NCBI GenBank assembly: GCA_040901465.1
Contig: JBBDYN010000026.1
Coordinates: 70,456 to 134,455 of the forward strand
Reading direction: 5' to 3'
DNA: 64,000 nucleotides
Source: JAUSIF01 sp040901465
Lineage (GTDB): Bacteria > Pseudomonadota > Alphaproteobacteria > Rhizobiales > Xanthobacteraceae
The position numbers were made by a program, and so were the translations under genes. The notes under the pieces were generated by a model. The model made no database searches. It had not been told where the DNA came from and saw only the letters and a list, made by a program, of their open reading frames with translations. Shown in pieces: positions 26,973 through 36,866 of this stretch (position 1 is the stretch's first letter; every line of letters starts with the position of its first letter).

Positions 26973-27635
26973 ATGGCCGCTCCCATGATGATCGATGTCG
27001 TGTCCGACGTGGTCTGCCCCTGGTGTTACGTGGGGAAGCGCAGACTGGATCGCGCGCTGGCGTTGCGGCCTGACGTGCGGGCCGGATTGCGCTGGCTGCC
27101 ATTCTTTCTCGATGCGGGCGTTCCGCGCGAGGGCATGCGGCGCATCGACTACATTTCCAAGAAGTTCGGCACCAGCGAAAAAGTGACGCCGATGCATCAG
27201 CGGCTGATTGGGATCGGCGCGGAGCTTGGCATCGATTTTCACTTCGAAAAAATCGAGCAACAGCCGAATACACTCGACGCGCACCGCATGATCGGCTGGG
27301 CGCACGAGGCGGGACAAGCGGAGCCCGTGGTCGAGCGATTGTTTGCGATGTTCTTCACCGAAGGCGCCGATCTCAGCGACCGCGACGTGTTGGTGGAAGC
27401 CGGCCGCTCCGGCGGGCTCGGAGCGGTAGAATTGCGGCGCGATCTTGCGAGCGACCGCGACGCGCTGTTTGTCGGGCGACAGGCGACCGCTGCCTCGACC
27501 GCGGGCATCAGCGGCGTGCCGTTCTTCGTGTTCGGAAAAAAGGTCGCGGTCGCCGGCGCGCAGGAAGTCGAAATCCTGAGCGCCGCCATGGACCAGGCGC
27601 TCACGCAGAGCGGGGAGCCGTCGCACGCGGCGTGA
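26973..27635 (+). CDS. DsbA family oxidoreductase (FrnE type)
   Basis: Thioredoxin-fold protein of about 220 residues with a CPWC active site (C15, C18) in SDVVCPWCYVGKRRL, and the cis-Pro region GVPFFVFGKKVAVAGAQ. It belongs to the FrnE/2-hydroxychromene-2-carboxylate isomerase-like DsbA branch, which is usually cytoplasmic. No signal peptide is seen. ATG 26973 has GAGG six nt upstream. ATG 26961, sharing a base with the previous stop, is an alternative adding four residues. It is the third gene of the solute-binding protein / AMP-binding unit. Confidence 0.88.
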   Translation: MAAPMMIDVVSDVVCPWCYVGKRRLDRALALRPDVRAGLRWLPFFLDAGVPREGMRRIDYISKKFGTSEKVTPMHQRLIGIGAELGIDFHFEKIEQQPNTLDAHRMIGWAHEAGQAEPVVERLFAMFFTEGADLSDRDVLVEAGRSGGLGAVELRRDLASDRDALFVGRQATAASTAGISGVPFFVFGKKVAVAGAQEVEILSAAMDQALTQSGEPSHAA

Positions 27636-27639
27636 CGTC

Positions 27640-28086
27640 CTATCGGCTTGCGGAAGTCTTGCCGAAAGGCCAATCGATCACAGCCGCGGCATAGAGCGAC
27701 CACCAAACTACAAGCGGCTGGAACGGGAGCCGAACCCAGTAGTACCAGTTCGCGCTCGGCAATCCCTCGACCGACAGCCCCTCGATCGCGTTCTTGATGT
27801 TCGCGGGAAAGACCGCGACGAAATAGATCGCGAGCATCACGCCCGCGAGCCTGCGCAGGCGTGGGATCAGCAGCCCAAAGGCGCCTGCGATCTCGCAAAG
27901 GCCGGTAAGGGCTACGATCTCGTTCGGATACGGAACGAAGTCCGGCAGCATTGGCAGGTAGCGCACGGGCAGGAGCAGATGATCGACGCCGGTAAAGACG
28001 AGCGCGATCGCGAGTCCCCACCGCATGCAGGCGCGCCAATCGTCGAGACCCGGCACCCCGAGCCGCGCGGCGAGCGCCGCGAGCAA
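27640..28086 (-). CDS. DoxX-like membrane protein
   Basis: About 148 residues with four hydrophobic helices in the DoxX pattern: WGLAIALVFTGVDHLL, ALTGLCEIAGAFGLLIPRLRRLAG, and MLAIYFVAVFPANIKNA. DoxX proteins are linked to quinol oxidase subunits or redox stress, but function here is unknown. No ATG is available: TTG 28086 is listed, and CTG 28119, directly after an in-frame stop that overlaps the mfd stop, would add 11 hydrophobic residues. It lies just downstream of mfd on the same strand. Confidence 0.8.
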   Translation of the reverse strand: MLAALAARLGVPGLDDWRACMRWGLAIALVFTGVDHLLLPVRYLPMLPDFVPYPNEIVALTGLCEIAGAFGLLIPRLRRLAGVMLAIYFVAVFPANIKNAIEGLSVEGLPSANWYYWVRLPFQPLVVWWSLYAAAVIDWPFGKTSASR

Positions 28087-28119
28087 TGTGAGTGCGCCGA
28101 TCAGGGCGAAGAAGAGCAG

Positions 28120-31100
28120 TTACGCCGCCTTGCGTTCGGCAAGACCGACGAGCGTATCGAGCACGGATTTGGCACCGCGCAGGCGCTCCTGAATCCGTTG
28201 CCAGTCGCGAAAGACGACGAGCTTCTGATCGGGGCGCACGCGTGCAACGGAGCGCCCGTCCGTGATCCAGGCGATTAGCGCGTCGGGATTAGGGAACGTG
28301 CCGTCGCGGAAGGAGATAACGGCGCCCTTCGGCCCCGCCTCGATGCGCTCGACGTTCGCGCGGCGGCAGAGAGCCTTGATCGCGACTACTTCGAGAAGCG
28401 TCTGCACTTCGAGCGGCAACGAGCCGAAGCGGTCGACGAGTTCAGCCGCCGCGGCGTCGATCTCGGCTGGGCTCTCCAGATCGGCGAGCCGGCGGTAGAG
28501 GCCGAGCCGCACGGATAGATCGGGGACATATTCCTCCGGAATCATCACCGGCGTGCCGACCGCGATTTGCGGCGACCACTTGTCGGCGGCGGGCGCCTGG
28601 ATGCCGGCCTGCAAGTGCGCGACGGCTTCCGCGAGCATCTCCTGATAGAGTTCGTAGCCGACCTCGCGGATGTGCCCGGACTGCTCGTCGCCCAGGAGAT
28701 TGCCGGCGCCGCGGATGTCGAGATCGTGCGATGCGAGCTCGAAGCCCGCGCCGAGATTGTCCAGCGACTGCAAGACCTTGAGGCGGCGCTCGGCCTGCGG
28801 CGTCAACGGCTTGTCGGCGGGTAACGTGAAGATCGCGTAAGCGCGCGTCTTCGAGCGGCCGACGCGGCCACGCAATTGATAGAGCTGGGCGAGGCCGAAG
28901 CGGTCGGCGCGATGCACGATCAGCGTATTCGCGGTTGGAATATCGAGACCGGATTCCACGATCGAAGTGGAGAGCAGCACGTCGAAACCACCTTCGTAGA
29001 ACGCAGCCATGATGTCCTCGAGCTGCTTTGCGGCCATCTGCCCGTGGGCGACAGCGACGCGCACCTCGGGCACATGCGTCGCGAGAAATTCGCGGGCGCC
29101 GGCAATATCTTCGATGCGCGGACAGACGAAGAAGGCTTGGCCGCCGCGATAGCGTTCGCGCAGCAGCGCCTCGCGGACGATGAGCGTGTCGAACGGCGTG
29201 ACGAAGGTGCGCACCGCGAGGCGATCGACGGGCGGCGTCGCGATGATGGAAAGCTCGCGCACGCCGGTGAGCGCGAGTTGCAGTGTGCGCGGGATCGGCG
29301 TCGCCGTGAGCGTCAGCACGTGCACCTCGGTGCGGAGATCCTTTAGGCGCTCCTTGTGGGCGACGCCGAAATGCTGCTCCTCGTCCACGACCACGAGGCC
29401 GAGGTCGTTGAAGGTCACGGACTTTCCGAGCAGCGCGTGAGTGCCGATTACGATGTCGATCGTGCCGTCGCGAATTCCCTGCTTCACGCGATTGAGCTCG
29501 GTCGAGGACACGAGGCGCGAGGCCTGGCCGAGCCGCACGGGGATGCCGCGGAATCGCTCTGAGAAAGTCTTGAAATGCTGGCGCGCGAGCAGAGTCGTCG
29601 GCGTCACCACGGCGACCTGCTTGCCGTTGAGCGCGGTGGCGAAGGCCGCGCGCAACGCCACCTCGGTCTTGCCGAAGCCGACGTCGCCGCAAACGAGCCG
29701 ATCCATGGGCCGGCCCGCGGCGAGATCGTCGAGAACCGCGTCGATCGCGTGCTTCTGGTCCTCGGTTTCCTCGTAGGGGAAACGCGCGCAGAATTCTTCG
29801 TAAAGGCCCTGCGGCGGCAGGAGCTTCGGCGCGTCGTGCAGCTTGCGCGCTGCGGCGACGCGCAGGAGCGCGTCGGCCATTTCCAGGACGCGCTTCTTCA
29901 TGCGCGCCTTGCGGCTCTGCCAGCCGACCCCGCCGAGCCGGTCGAGTTCGGCGCCGGCCTCCTCGGAGCCGTAGCGCGAGAGCAGTTCCAGGTTCTCGAC
30001 GGGCAAGAACAGGCGCGAGCCCTCGGCGTAGTGGATTTGCAGGCAGTCGTGCGGCGCCCCGAGCACCTCGATCGACTTCAGGCCGACAAAGCGGCCGATG
30101 CCGTGGTCGACGTGCACGACCAGATCTCCGGCGGAAAGGCTCGTGACCTCGGCGATGAAATCCTGGGCGCGGCGATGCCGGCGGTGCGGCCGCACCAGCC
30201 GATCGCCGAGAATGTCCTGTTCGGAGATGACCGCCGCGATGTCGCTCTCAAACCCGGCTTCGAGGCCGAGTAGCGCCAGGCCGGCGGCTTCCTTGGGCAG
30301 CGATGCTGCCTCGGCCCAGGTGGCGACTGGGCGCAACTCGGCGAGGCTGTGGTCGGAAAGGACGTGACCCAGGCGCTCGCGCGAACCCTCGCTCCAGGCA
30401 GCGAACACGACCCGCTTGCCCAGCGCTTGTAGGTCGTGCGCGTGGGTAACCACCGCGTCGAACAAGTTCTTACTCTCGTCGGCGCGCTCCGACGCAAAAT
30501 TGCGGCCGGCCTTGCCGCCGGCTTCGATCACGTTCTTGTCGTCGGGCACGCCGAAGGGCGAAAGCCGCGCAAGCGCCGCTGCATCGAGCCGCTTCTTCCA
30601 TTCGGATTCGGCGAGATAGAGCTTTGACGGCAACAGCGGCCGGTAGATCGGATGCTGGTTCGCGTCGAGCGCTTCCTTGCGCGCGCTGTAATAGTCGTTG
30701 ATCTGGGCGAAACGCTCGCGCGCCGCCTCTTCCACGAGCGGTTCAAGCACGACCGGCGTATCGGGCAGATAGTCGAACACGGTGTCGAGCCGCTCGACGA
30801 AGAGCGGCAGCCAATGCTCGAGACCGGGATGGCGGCGGCCCTCGCTCACCACTTCGAACAGCGGATCGCCCTTGGTGGCGCCGCCGAACTCGGCGGCATA
30901 GGCGAGCCGGAAGCGGCGGCGCGTATCCTCATCGAGCTGCACTTCGCTCGTGGGGACGAGATCGAGTGCCTTCAATTGCGCGGTCGTGCGCTGGGTCTCG
31001 GGATCGAAGCTTCGGATCGTCTCCAGTTCTTCGCCAAAGAAATCGAGCCGGACCGGTGCGTCGGAGCCGGGGGCATGGAGATCGACGATGCCGCCGCGCA

Positions 31101-31620
31101 CCGCGTACTCGCCGACGTCGCGTACGGTCGAAGAGCGCGAAAAGCCGTTCGTCTCCAACCAGCTCACAATCTCCTTCATGGGGCGTACCTGGCCGGGCGC
31201 GAGCGTGAGCGATTGCTTGGCGATCTGCTCGCGCGCGGGCACGCGCTGAAGCGCGGCGTTGATCGTGGAGAGCACGAGCGTGCCGGGTGCGGGCTGTCTG
31301 GTTGCGAGGCGCGCGAGCGTTGCCACGCGCCGCGCCGAGACCGCAGCGTTCGGCGAAACTCGGTCATAGGGCAGACAGTCCCAGGCGGGAAACGCGAGCG
31401 CTTCGATTTCGGGCGCGAAAAAGTCGAGCGCGCGTTCGAGTGCCGCGAGCCGCTCGGCGTCGCGGCAGATGACGAGGAGGCTCGCCTGTTGCGACTTGGA
31501 GCGCGCGGCGACCGAACGCGCGAGATCGGCGACCACCACGCCCGCGAAGCCGTCGGGGACGCCGGCGATCGTGAGCGCCCTTCCGGGCTTGAGGAGTGCT
31601 GCCGGAGCGGGCGTATTCAT
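28120..31620 (-). CDS. mfd: Transcription-repair coupling factor Mfd
   Basis: Mfd removes stalled RNA polymerase at DNA lesions and recruits UvrA to the site. The 1166-residue protein has an N-terminal UvrB-homology region, the RNA-polymerase-interacting CarD-like domain (SLSAGDLVVHVDHGIGRFVG), and a RecG-like translocase with Walker A GDVGFGKTEVAL and Walker B VVDEEQHFG. The C-terminal D7 domain follows. ATG 31620 is chosen because it shares its A with the sdhE stop (TAATG). A longer reading to 31971 would overlap sdhE. Confidence 0.97.
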   Translation of the reverse strand: MNTPAPAALLKPGRALTIAGVPDGFAGVVVADLARSVAARSKSQQASLLVICRDAERLAALERALDFFAPEIEALAFPAWDCLPYDRVSPNAAVSARRVATLARLATRQPAPGTLVLSTINAALQRVPAREQIAKQSLTLAPGQVRPMKEIVSWLETNGFSRSSTVRDVGEYAVRGGIVDLHAPGSDAPVRLDFFGEELETIRSFDPETQRTTAQLKALDLVPTSEVQLDEDTRRRFRLAYAAEFGGATKGDPLFEVVSEGRRHPGLEHWLPLFVERLDTVFDYLPDTPVVLEPLVEEAARERFAQINDYYSARKEALDANQHPIYRPLLPSKLYLAESEWKKRLDAAALARLSPFGVPDDKNVIEAGGKAGRNFASERADESKNLFDAVVTHAHDLQALGKRVVFAAWSEGSRERLGHVLSDHSLAELRPVATWAEAASLPKEAAGLALLGLEAGFESDIAAVISEQDILGDRLVRPHRRHRRAQDFIAEVTSLSAGDLVVHVDHGIGRFVGLKSIEVLGAPHDCLQIHYAEGSRLFLPVENLELLSRYGSEEAGAELDRLGGVGWQSRKARMKKRVLEMADALLRVAAARKLHDAPKLLPPQGLYEEFCARFPYEETEDQKHAIDAVLDDLAAGRPMDRLVCGDVGFGKTEVALRAAFATALNGKQVAVVTPTTLLARQHFKTFSERFRGIPVRLGQASRLVSSTELNRVKQGIRDGTIDIVIGTHALLGKSVTFNDLGLVVVDEEQHFGVAHKERLKDLRTEVHVLTLTATPIPRTLQLALTGVRELSIIATPPVDRLAVRTFVTPFDTLIVREALLRERYRGGQAFFVCPRIEDIAGAREFLATHVPEVRVAVAHGQMAAKQLEDIMAAFYEGGFDVLLSTSIVESGLDIPTANTLIVHRADRFGLAQLYQLRGRVGRSKTRAYAIFTLPADKPLTPQAERRLKVLQSLDNLGAGFELASHDLDIRGAGNLLGDEQSGHIREVGYELYQEMLAEAVAHLQAGIQAPAADKWSPQIAVGTPVMIPEEYVPDLSVRLGLYRRLADLESPAEIDAAAAELVDRFGSLPLEVQTLLEVVAIKALCRRANVERIEAGPKGAVISFRDGTFPNPDALIAWITDGRSVARVRPDQKLVVFRDWQRIQERLRGAKSVLDTLVGLAERKAA

Positions 31621-31913
31621 TAGGCGACGGCGCCCCTGCCCGCGCGATGAAATTCGACGAGGCGGCGGAACACGGGGGTGTCCTGGTTCGCCGGCACGGC
31701 CGCCTGCCCGACGACCCAAGCGAAGAGATCGGGGTCGGGAGCGTCCATCAGCGCTTCCAGTTGCGCGATCTCGCTGACGGTCAATCCCGCCAATTCCGCG
31801 TCGGCAAAGCGGCCGAGCACGAAATCCATCTCGCGCGTGCCGCGATGCCACGCGCGGAAGCGCAGCTTGCGGCGGCGCAACTCCAGTTCGTCGATCGGAT
31901 CCGCCTCGGCCAT
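31620..31913 (-). CDS. sdhE: Succinate dehydrogenase assembly factor SdhE (DUF339)
   Basis: 97-residue FAD assembly factor (Sdh5/SDHAF2 family) that promotes covalent flavinylation of succinate dehydrogenase subunit A. The conserved segment RRRKLRFRAWHRGTREMDFVLG contains the flavinylation motif (RGTREMD, in place of the common RGxxE). It is seen from the ATG at 31913. It is coupled to mfd by a one-base stop/start overlap, a common order in Rhizobiales, and is divergent from recG. Confidence 0.93.
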   Translation of the reverse strand: MAEADPIDELELRRRKLRFRAWHRGTREMDFVLGRFADAELAGLTVSEIAQLEALMDAPDPDLFAWVVGQAAVPANQDTPVFRRLVEFHRAGRGAVA

Positions 31914-32045
31914 GGGTTCGCCAACGCCAAAAACCCGGACGGGGCCGGGCGCGGCTTCTATAGCGGGGCAATACGGCGCTGTCAGCAGCGCCGGGCGGGA
32001 ACTGTTGCCTCTCGTCAACCCTTCCGCCACCTTCGCGCCACTGCC

Positions 32046-34133
32046 ATGCGCCCCACGATCCTCGATCCGCTGTTCGCGCCGTTGACGAGCCTCAAGGGCA
32101 TCGGCCCCAAGCTCGCCAAACCCTTCGCGCGACTGCTCGAGCACGAGCCGCCGCGGGTGATCGATATCCTGTTCCATCTACCCTATTCGGCGATCGACCG
32201 GCGCGCGCGGCCGAAGCTCAGCGGGGTGCGGGCCGATACGATTGCCACGGTGAAGGTCACGGTTGAGCGACATATCCCGGGACGCGGGCGCGCGCCACAC
32301 AAGATCATCGCGTCAGATGAAACAAATACGATCGAAATCGTCTATTTCAATCTGCCGCGCGAGCGGGCGGAGAAAATGTTTCCGCAGGGCGAGACGCGCT
32401 ACATCTCCGGCCGCGTCGGGCTCTATGACGGACGGCTGCAGATGGTGCATCCGGACCGGGTCGTGGACGAGAAGGCCTTGGCGGACTTGCCGCTCGTGGA
32501 GTCCGTCCACTCGCTCACCGAGGGACTTGGCGCGGGTCTCGTTCGGCGCGCGGTCAACGGAGCGCTCGAGCGGCTCGTCGATCTCCCCGAGTGGCTCGAT
32601 CCGGCATACGCGAAGTCGAGGAGTTTTTCGTCGTTCGCGGCGTCGTTGCGGCAGCTGCACGCGCCGGAGGAGCCCGCGGACGTCGTACCGGAATCGAACC
32701 TACGCGCGCGGCTCGCCTATGACGAACTGCTCGCGCATCAACTGGCGCTCGCGCTCGTGCGCAGCGAGATGCGGCGCGAGCCGGGGCGCACGAGCAAGGG
32801 CGATGAGCGATTGCGGCAGGCGATCGAGCGCGCCCTGCCATTCTTGCTCACGAACTCGCAGCGCAAGGCGATCGAGGAAATCACCGCTGACCTTGCGTCC
32901 GACACGCGCATGCTTCGTCTGCTTCAAGGCGACGTGGGCTCGGGGAAGACGGTCGTGGCGTTGCTCGCGGCGGCGGCGGTAATCGAAGCGGGCCGGCAGG
33001 CCGCGATCATGGCGCCGACCGAAATTCTCGCGCGCCAGCATCACGCGCGCATGGCCGCGCTTGCGGACGCCGCCGGCATTCGGGTCGCGATCCTTACCGG
33101 CCGTGAACGCGGGCCTGCGCGCGAGCGGATACTCGAAGAACTTGCTGCCGGCGAAATTCATTTTCTCGTCGGTACGCATGCGCTGTTCCAGGAAGGCGTC
33201 GAGTTTCGCGATCTCGCACTTGCGGTGGTCGACGAGCAGCACCGCTTCGGCGTGCATCAGCGGCTTGCGCTGGCGAAGAAGGGCGAGGCGGTCGACATGC
33301 TGGTGATGACCGCGACGCCGATCCCGCGCACGCTCGTGCTCACGTACTTCGGCGACATGGATGTGTCCGAGTTGCGGGAGAAACCAGCAGGGCGCACGCC
33401 GGTCGATACGCGCACGGTCTCGCTCGACCGGCTGGAAGAAGTGATCGAAGCCGTGGGCCGTGCGCTCGATCAGGGCGCACGCGCCTACTGGATCTGCCCG
33501 CTGGTCGAGGAATCTGAACTGATCGATCTCGCCGCCGCCGAGGATCGGTTTCGATTTCTGAAGGTCCGCTTCGGCAAGAAGGTGGGTCTCGTGCACGGCC
33601 AGATGCGGCCGAGCGAGCGCGACGAGGCCATGGCCGCATTCGCCGACGGAACGACGCCCCTCCTCGTCGCCACCACGGTGATCGAGGTGGGCGTGGACGT
33701 GCCCGAGGCGACCATCATGGTGATCGAGCAGGCTGAGCGCTTCGGCCTTGCGCAACTGCATCAGCTGCGAGGACGCGTGGGCCGCGGCAGCGGCCGTTCC
33801 ACCTGCCTGCTGCTGTTCAAGGCGCCGCTTGGCGACAACGCGAAGCGCCGCCTCTCGACGCTGCGGGAAACTGACGACGGGTTCAAGATTGCTGAGGAAG
33901 ACCTGGCGCTGCGCGGCGAAGGCGAAGTGCTCGGCACGCGCCAGAGCGGCCTGCCTGGCTTCAAGATCGCGCGGCCGGAGCTGCACCGCGATCTGATGGA
34001 GGCCGCGCGCAAGGACGCGGCGCTCGTCGTCGTGCGCGATCCTACGCTCTCCGCGCAGCGCGGGCGCGCGCTGCGGCTCCTTCTGCATCTCTTCGATCGC
34101 GACGAAGCAGTGCGGCTGATCGAGGCGGGCTAG
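32046..34133 (+). CDS. recG: ATP-dependent DNA helicase RecG
   Basis: RecG remodels stalled replication forks and branched recombination intermediates. From ATG 32046 the protein has 695 residues: an N-terminal wedge/OB domain (DPLFAPLTSLKGIGPKLAKP), then superfamily 2 helicase motifs GDVGSGKT, VVDEQHRFG and MTATPIPRTL, with motif VI in QLRGRVGRGS. The C-terminal RecG domain is present. Its last four bases overlap the convergent DUF502 gene. Confidence 0.97.
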   Translation: MRPTILDPLFAPLTSLKGIGPKLAKPFARLLEHEPPRVIDILFHLPYSAIDRRARPKLSGVRADTIATVKVTVERHIPGRGRAPHKIIASDETNTIEIVYFNLPRERAEKMFPQGETRYISGRVGLYDGRLQMVHPDRVVDEKALADLPLVESVHSLTEGLGAGLVRRAVNGALERLVDLPEWLDPAYAKSRSFSSFAASLRQLHAPEEPADVVPESNLRARLAYDELLAHQLALALVRSEMRREPGRTSKGDERLRQAIERALPFLLTNSQRKAIEEITADLASDTRMLRLLQGDVGSGKTVVALLAAAAVIEAGRQAAIMAPTEILARQHHARMAALADAAGIRVAILTGRERGPARERILEELAAGEIHFLVGTHALFQEGVEFRDLALAVVDEQHRFGVHQRLALAKKGEAVDMLVMTATPIPRTLVLTYFGDMDVSELREKPAGRTPVDTRTVSLDRLEEVIEAVGRALDQGARAYWICPLVEESELIDLAAAEDRFRFLKVRFGKKVGLVHGQMRPSERDEAMAAFADGTTPLLVATTVIEVGVDVPEATIMVIEQAERFGLAQLHQLRGRVGRGSGRSTCLLLFKAPLGDNAKRRLSTLRETDDGFKIAEEDLALRGEGEVLGTRQSGLPGFKIARPELHRDLMEAARKDAALVVVRDPTLSAQRGRALRLLLHLFDRDEAVRLIEAG

Positions 34134-34876
34134 TCGCTTGCGGCGCGCGACCGCAGGAAGCGGGCCTTGTCGGCGGGCCGCTTTATTCGTTTGTCGTACT
34201 CGGGCGTCACGAGTCCGCCGGTTATGACAAGCTTCGCCGCCTCCTCGATGGTCATGTCGAGCTCGATCATCTCCTTCCGTTTGGCGAACAGTAGATAACC
34301 GGACGTTGGATTGGGCGTCGTCGGCACGTAGACCGTCATGATCTGGTTGTCGAACTCGTCGTTGGTCTGTAGCACGTCGCGCACCTCGCCCGTGGCCGGC
34401 ATGGCGACGAAGGCGAGCGACCAAGTTTCCCGGCGCGGATATTCGATCAGGACGACCTTGCTGAAGGTTGCCGTCTTGCTCGTGAGCATGGTTTCGAACA
34501 TCTGCTTCAGCCCGCCATAGACCGTGCGTACAAGCGGCATGCGGCCGAGCAAGCGCTCGCCATAAGAAATGAGCGTGCGGCCGAGGAGGTTGGCCGTGAG
34601 AAATCCAAGCAGCGTGATGAAGACGAAGGCGAGCACGACGCCGACGCCGGGCAAAGAGAACGGCAGATAATAATCGGGATCGTAGCTCGCCGGGATCAGC
34701 GGCTTCACCCAACCGTCGATCCAATGCACGAGCCACCAGACGATGTAGATCGTGATCGCGAGCGGAGCGGCGATCACGAGGCCGGTGAGGAAATAATTGC
34801 GGATGCGTCCCGCCAAGCCGGTGCGCGCGGGCAGCTGGACCGGCTCCGGTCCGGACGGGTTGTCGCTCGGATTCAT
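34130..34876 (-). CDS. DUF502 family membrane protein
   Basis: 248-residue inner-membrane protein with two long hydrophobic segments near the N terminus (YFLTGLVIAAPLAITIYIVWW and GVGVVLAFVFITLLGFLTANLL, each partly quoted) and a soluble C-terminal domain with the DUF502 pattern VRTVYGGLKQMFETML and VPTTPNPTSGYLLF. The biochemical role is not established. It follows glmS by 36 bp and probably shares the glmU-glmS transcript. Confidence 0.87.
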   Translation of the reverse strand: MNPSDNPSGPEPVQLPARTGLAGRIRNYFLTGLVIAAPLAITIYIVWWLVHWIDGWVKPLIPASYDPDYYLPFSLPGVGVVLAFVFITLLGFLTANLLGRTLISYGERLLGRMPLVRTVYGGLKQMFETMLTSKTATFSKVVLIEYPRRETWSLAFVAMPATGEVRDVLQTNDEFDNQIMTVYVPTTPNPTSGYLLFAKRKEMIELDMTIEEAAKLVITGGLVTPEYDKRIKRPADKARFLRSRAASD

Positions 34877-34912
34877 GGCAGGTGCGTCCCTCGGCCGCGC
34901 CGCGCCAACGTT

Positions 34913-36739
34913 CTATTCGACGGTGACGGACTTGGCGAGATTGCGCGGCTGGTCCACGTCGGTCCCGCGCAACACCGCCACGTGATAGGCGAGCAATTGT
35001 ACCGGCACCGCATACACGATCGGCGTGACGGTCGCGGGCATTTCGGGAAGCGTCAGGATCGTGTCCGCGCCGATGCCGGCGGCAGCCCCGCCCTTGGGGT
35101 CGGTAATCAAAATGACCCGCCCGCCGCGTGCCAGCACTTCCTGCATGTTTGAGGCGGTCTTCTCGAACACCCGGTCATAGGGCGCGATCACGACCACGGG
35201 CATCTGATCGTCAATGAGCGCAATCGGGCCATGCTTTAGCTCTCCCGCAGCATAGCCCTCGGCGTGGATATAGGAAATTTCCTTGAGCTTGAGCGCGCCT
35301 TCCATCGCCAGCGGATAGCTCGTGCCGCGGCCGAGATAGAGCACGTCGCGGGCGTTCTCGAGCTGCTTCGCGAGCCGCTCGATCTCCGGCTCGAGTGCAA
35401 GTGCCGCCACCATGTGGCGCGGCACTTCGATGAAAGCGCGCACGAGCCGCTTCTCGTCCTCTTCCGACAGCACGCCGCGGGCGCGGCCCGCGGCGACGGC
35501 GAGACAGGCGAGTGCGGCCAATTGACAGGTGAAAGCTTTCGTCGAGGCGACGCCGATTTCGGGTCCGGCGAGCGTCGGCGCCATTACCGCGCTCTCGCGC
35601 GCGATGGTGGAACTGGAAACGTTCACGACGGACAGCGTGTGCTGGCCATGCTCCTTGGCGTAGCGCAGCGAAGCGAGGGTGTCGGCAGTCTCTCCCGACT
35701 GCGAGACGAAGATCGCAAGCCCGTTCTTCGGTAGCGGCGCTTCGCGGTAGCGGAACTCGGAAGCGATATCGAGATCGACCGGCAGGCGCGCAAAGCGCTC
35801 AAACCAGTATTTGGCGACCATGCCGGCATAGAACGCGGTGCCGCAGGCCGAGATCGTCATGCGCTCGAGTTGCCGCCAATCGAACGGCAGATCAAACGGA
35901 AGCCGCACGCGCTCGTTCGCCATATCGAGGTAATGCGCGAGCGTGTGGCCGACCACTTCCGGCTGCTCGTAGATTTCCTTCGCCATGAAATGGCGGTGAT
36001 TGCCTTTGTCCACGAGGAACGCGCCCGCGTTCGACGTCTGCGTCGGGCGCTCGACGCGCGCGCCCTTGCTGTCGCGCACCTCGACGCCCTCGCGCGTCAC
36101 GACGGCAAGGTCGCCCTCTTCCAGATAGGCGATCTGATCGGTGAACGGCGCGAGCGCGATCGCATCCGAGCCGATATACATTTCGCCGCTGCCGAAGCCG
36201 ATCGCAAGCGGGCTGCCGCGACGCGCGCCGACCAGCAAATCCTCCTCGCCCTCGAACAGGAAGGCGAGCGCGAAGGCGCCGCGAATTTGCGGGAGTGCCG
36301 CGGCCACCGCCTCCACCGGCTTCTTGCCGCTCTTTATCTCTGCGGTGACAAGATGGGCCACGACCTCGGTGTCGGTCTCGGTGGAGAACTTCGTGCCCTT
36401 TTTTTCCAGCGCTTCGCGCAGGTCGCGATAATTTTCGATGATGCCGTTGTGGACGACCGCAAGTCTGTCGGTGGCGTGCGGATGCGCGTTCGATTCGTTC
36501 GGCGCGCCATGGGTGGCCCAGCGCGTGTGGCCGATGCCAATTTTGCCCTTGAGCGGCTCGCGCGCGAGGCGCGTCTCCAGATTGCGCAGCTTGCCCTCGG
36601 CGCGGCGGCGCGTGAGGTGTCCGCCTTCGAGCGTGGCGACGCCCGCGGAGTCGTAGCCGCGATACTCGAGGCGCTTCAGCGCGTCGACGAGCGAACCCGC
36701 CACAGGTTCGCGCCCAAGAATGCCGACAATGCCGCACAT
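34913..36739 (-). CDS. glmS: Glutamine--fructose-6-phosphate aminotransferase (isomerizing)
   Basis: Makes glucosamine-6-phosphate from fructose-6-phosphate and glutamine, the first committed step to UDP-GlcNAc for peptidoglycan and LPS. The N-terminal glutaminase domain begins MCGIVGIL with catalytic Cys2 and EYRGYDSAG. Two SIS sugar-binding domains follow (SACGTAFYAG, SQSGETADT, GRGTSYPLA). The C terminus ends DQPRNLAKSVTVE as in the family. Length is 608 residues. It is downstream of glmU on the same strand with a 127-bp gap. No glmS ribozyme-like element was recognised. Confidence 0.98.
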   Translation of the reverse strand: MCGIVGILGREPVAGSLVDALKRLEYRGYDSAGVATLEGGHLTRRRAEGKLRNLETRLAREPLKGKIGIGHTRWATHGAPNESNAHPHATDRLAVVHNGIIENYRDLREALEKKGTKFSTETDTEVVAHLVTAEIKSGKKPVEAVAAALPQIRGAFALAFLFEGEEDLLVGARRGSPLAIGFGSGEMYIGSDAIALAPFTDQIAYLEEGDLAVVTREGVEVRDSKGARVERPTQTSNAGAFLVDKGNHRHFMAKEIYEQPEVVGHTLAHYLDMANERVRLPFDLPFDWRQLERMTISACGTAFYAGMVAKYWFERFARLPVDLDIASEFRYREAPLPKNGLAIFVSQSGETADTLASLRYAKEHGQHTLSVVNVSSSTIARESAVMAPTLAGPEIGVASTKAFTCQLAALACLAVAAGRARGVLSEEDEKRLVRAFIEVPRHMVAALALEPEIERLAKQLENARDVLYLGRGTSYPLAMEGALKLKEISYIHAEGYAAGELKHGPIALIDDQMPVVVIAPYDRVFEKTASNMQEVLARGGRVILITDPKGGAAAGIGADTILTLPEMPATVTPIVYAVPVQLLAYHVAVLRGTDVDQPRNLAKSVTVE

Positions 36740-36866
36740 GTGTGCTGCTTAGACCCTCTGCTGCCCCGATCGGGGAACCCTACCGGAATAGCCTTTAGAA
36801 GCCGTTCTCACGCCGTAAAAATCAATTCCAATGACCCTCGGTTGCAAGCGCGGCCTAGAGACGCGG

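Noticed and set aside
31621..31971. Long N-terminal extension of Mfd
   Set aside because: It covers sdhE on the same strand in another frame, and the ATG at 31620 is coupled to the sdhE stop and gives the normal Mfd length.
36740..36866. glmS ribozyme or riboswitch upstream of glmS
   Set aside because: The 127-bp gap shows no recognisable ribozyme core, and that element is characteristic of Gram-positive bacteria.
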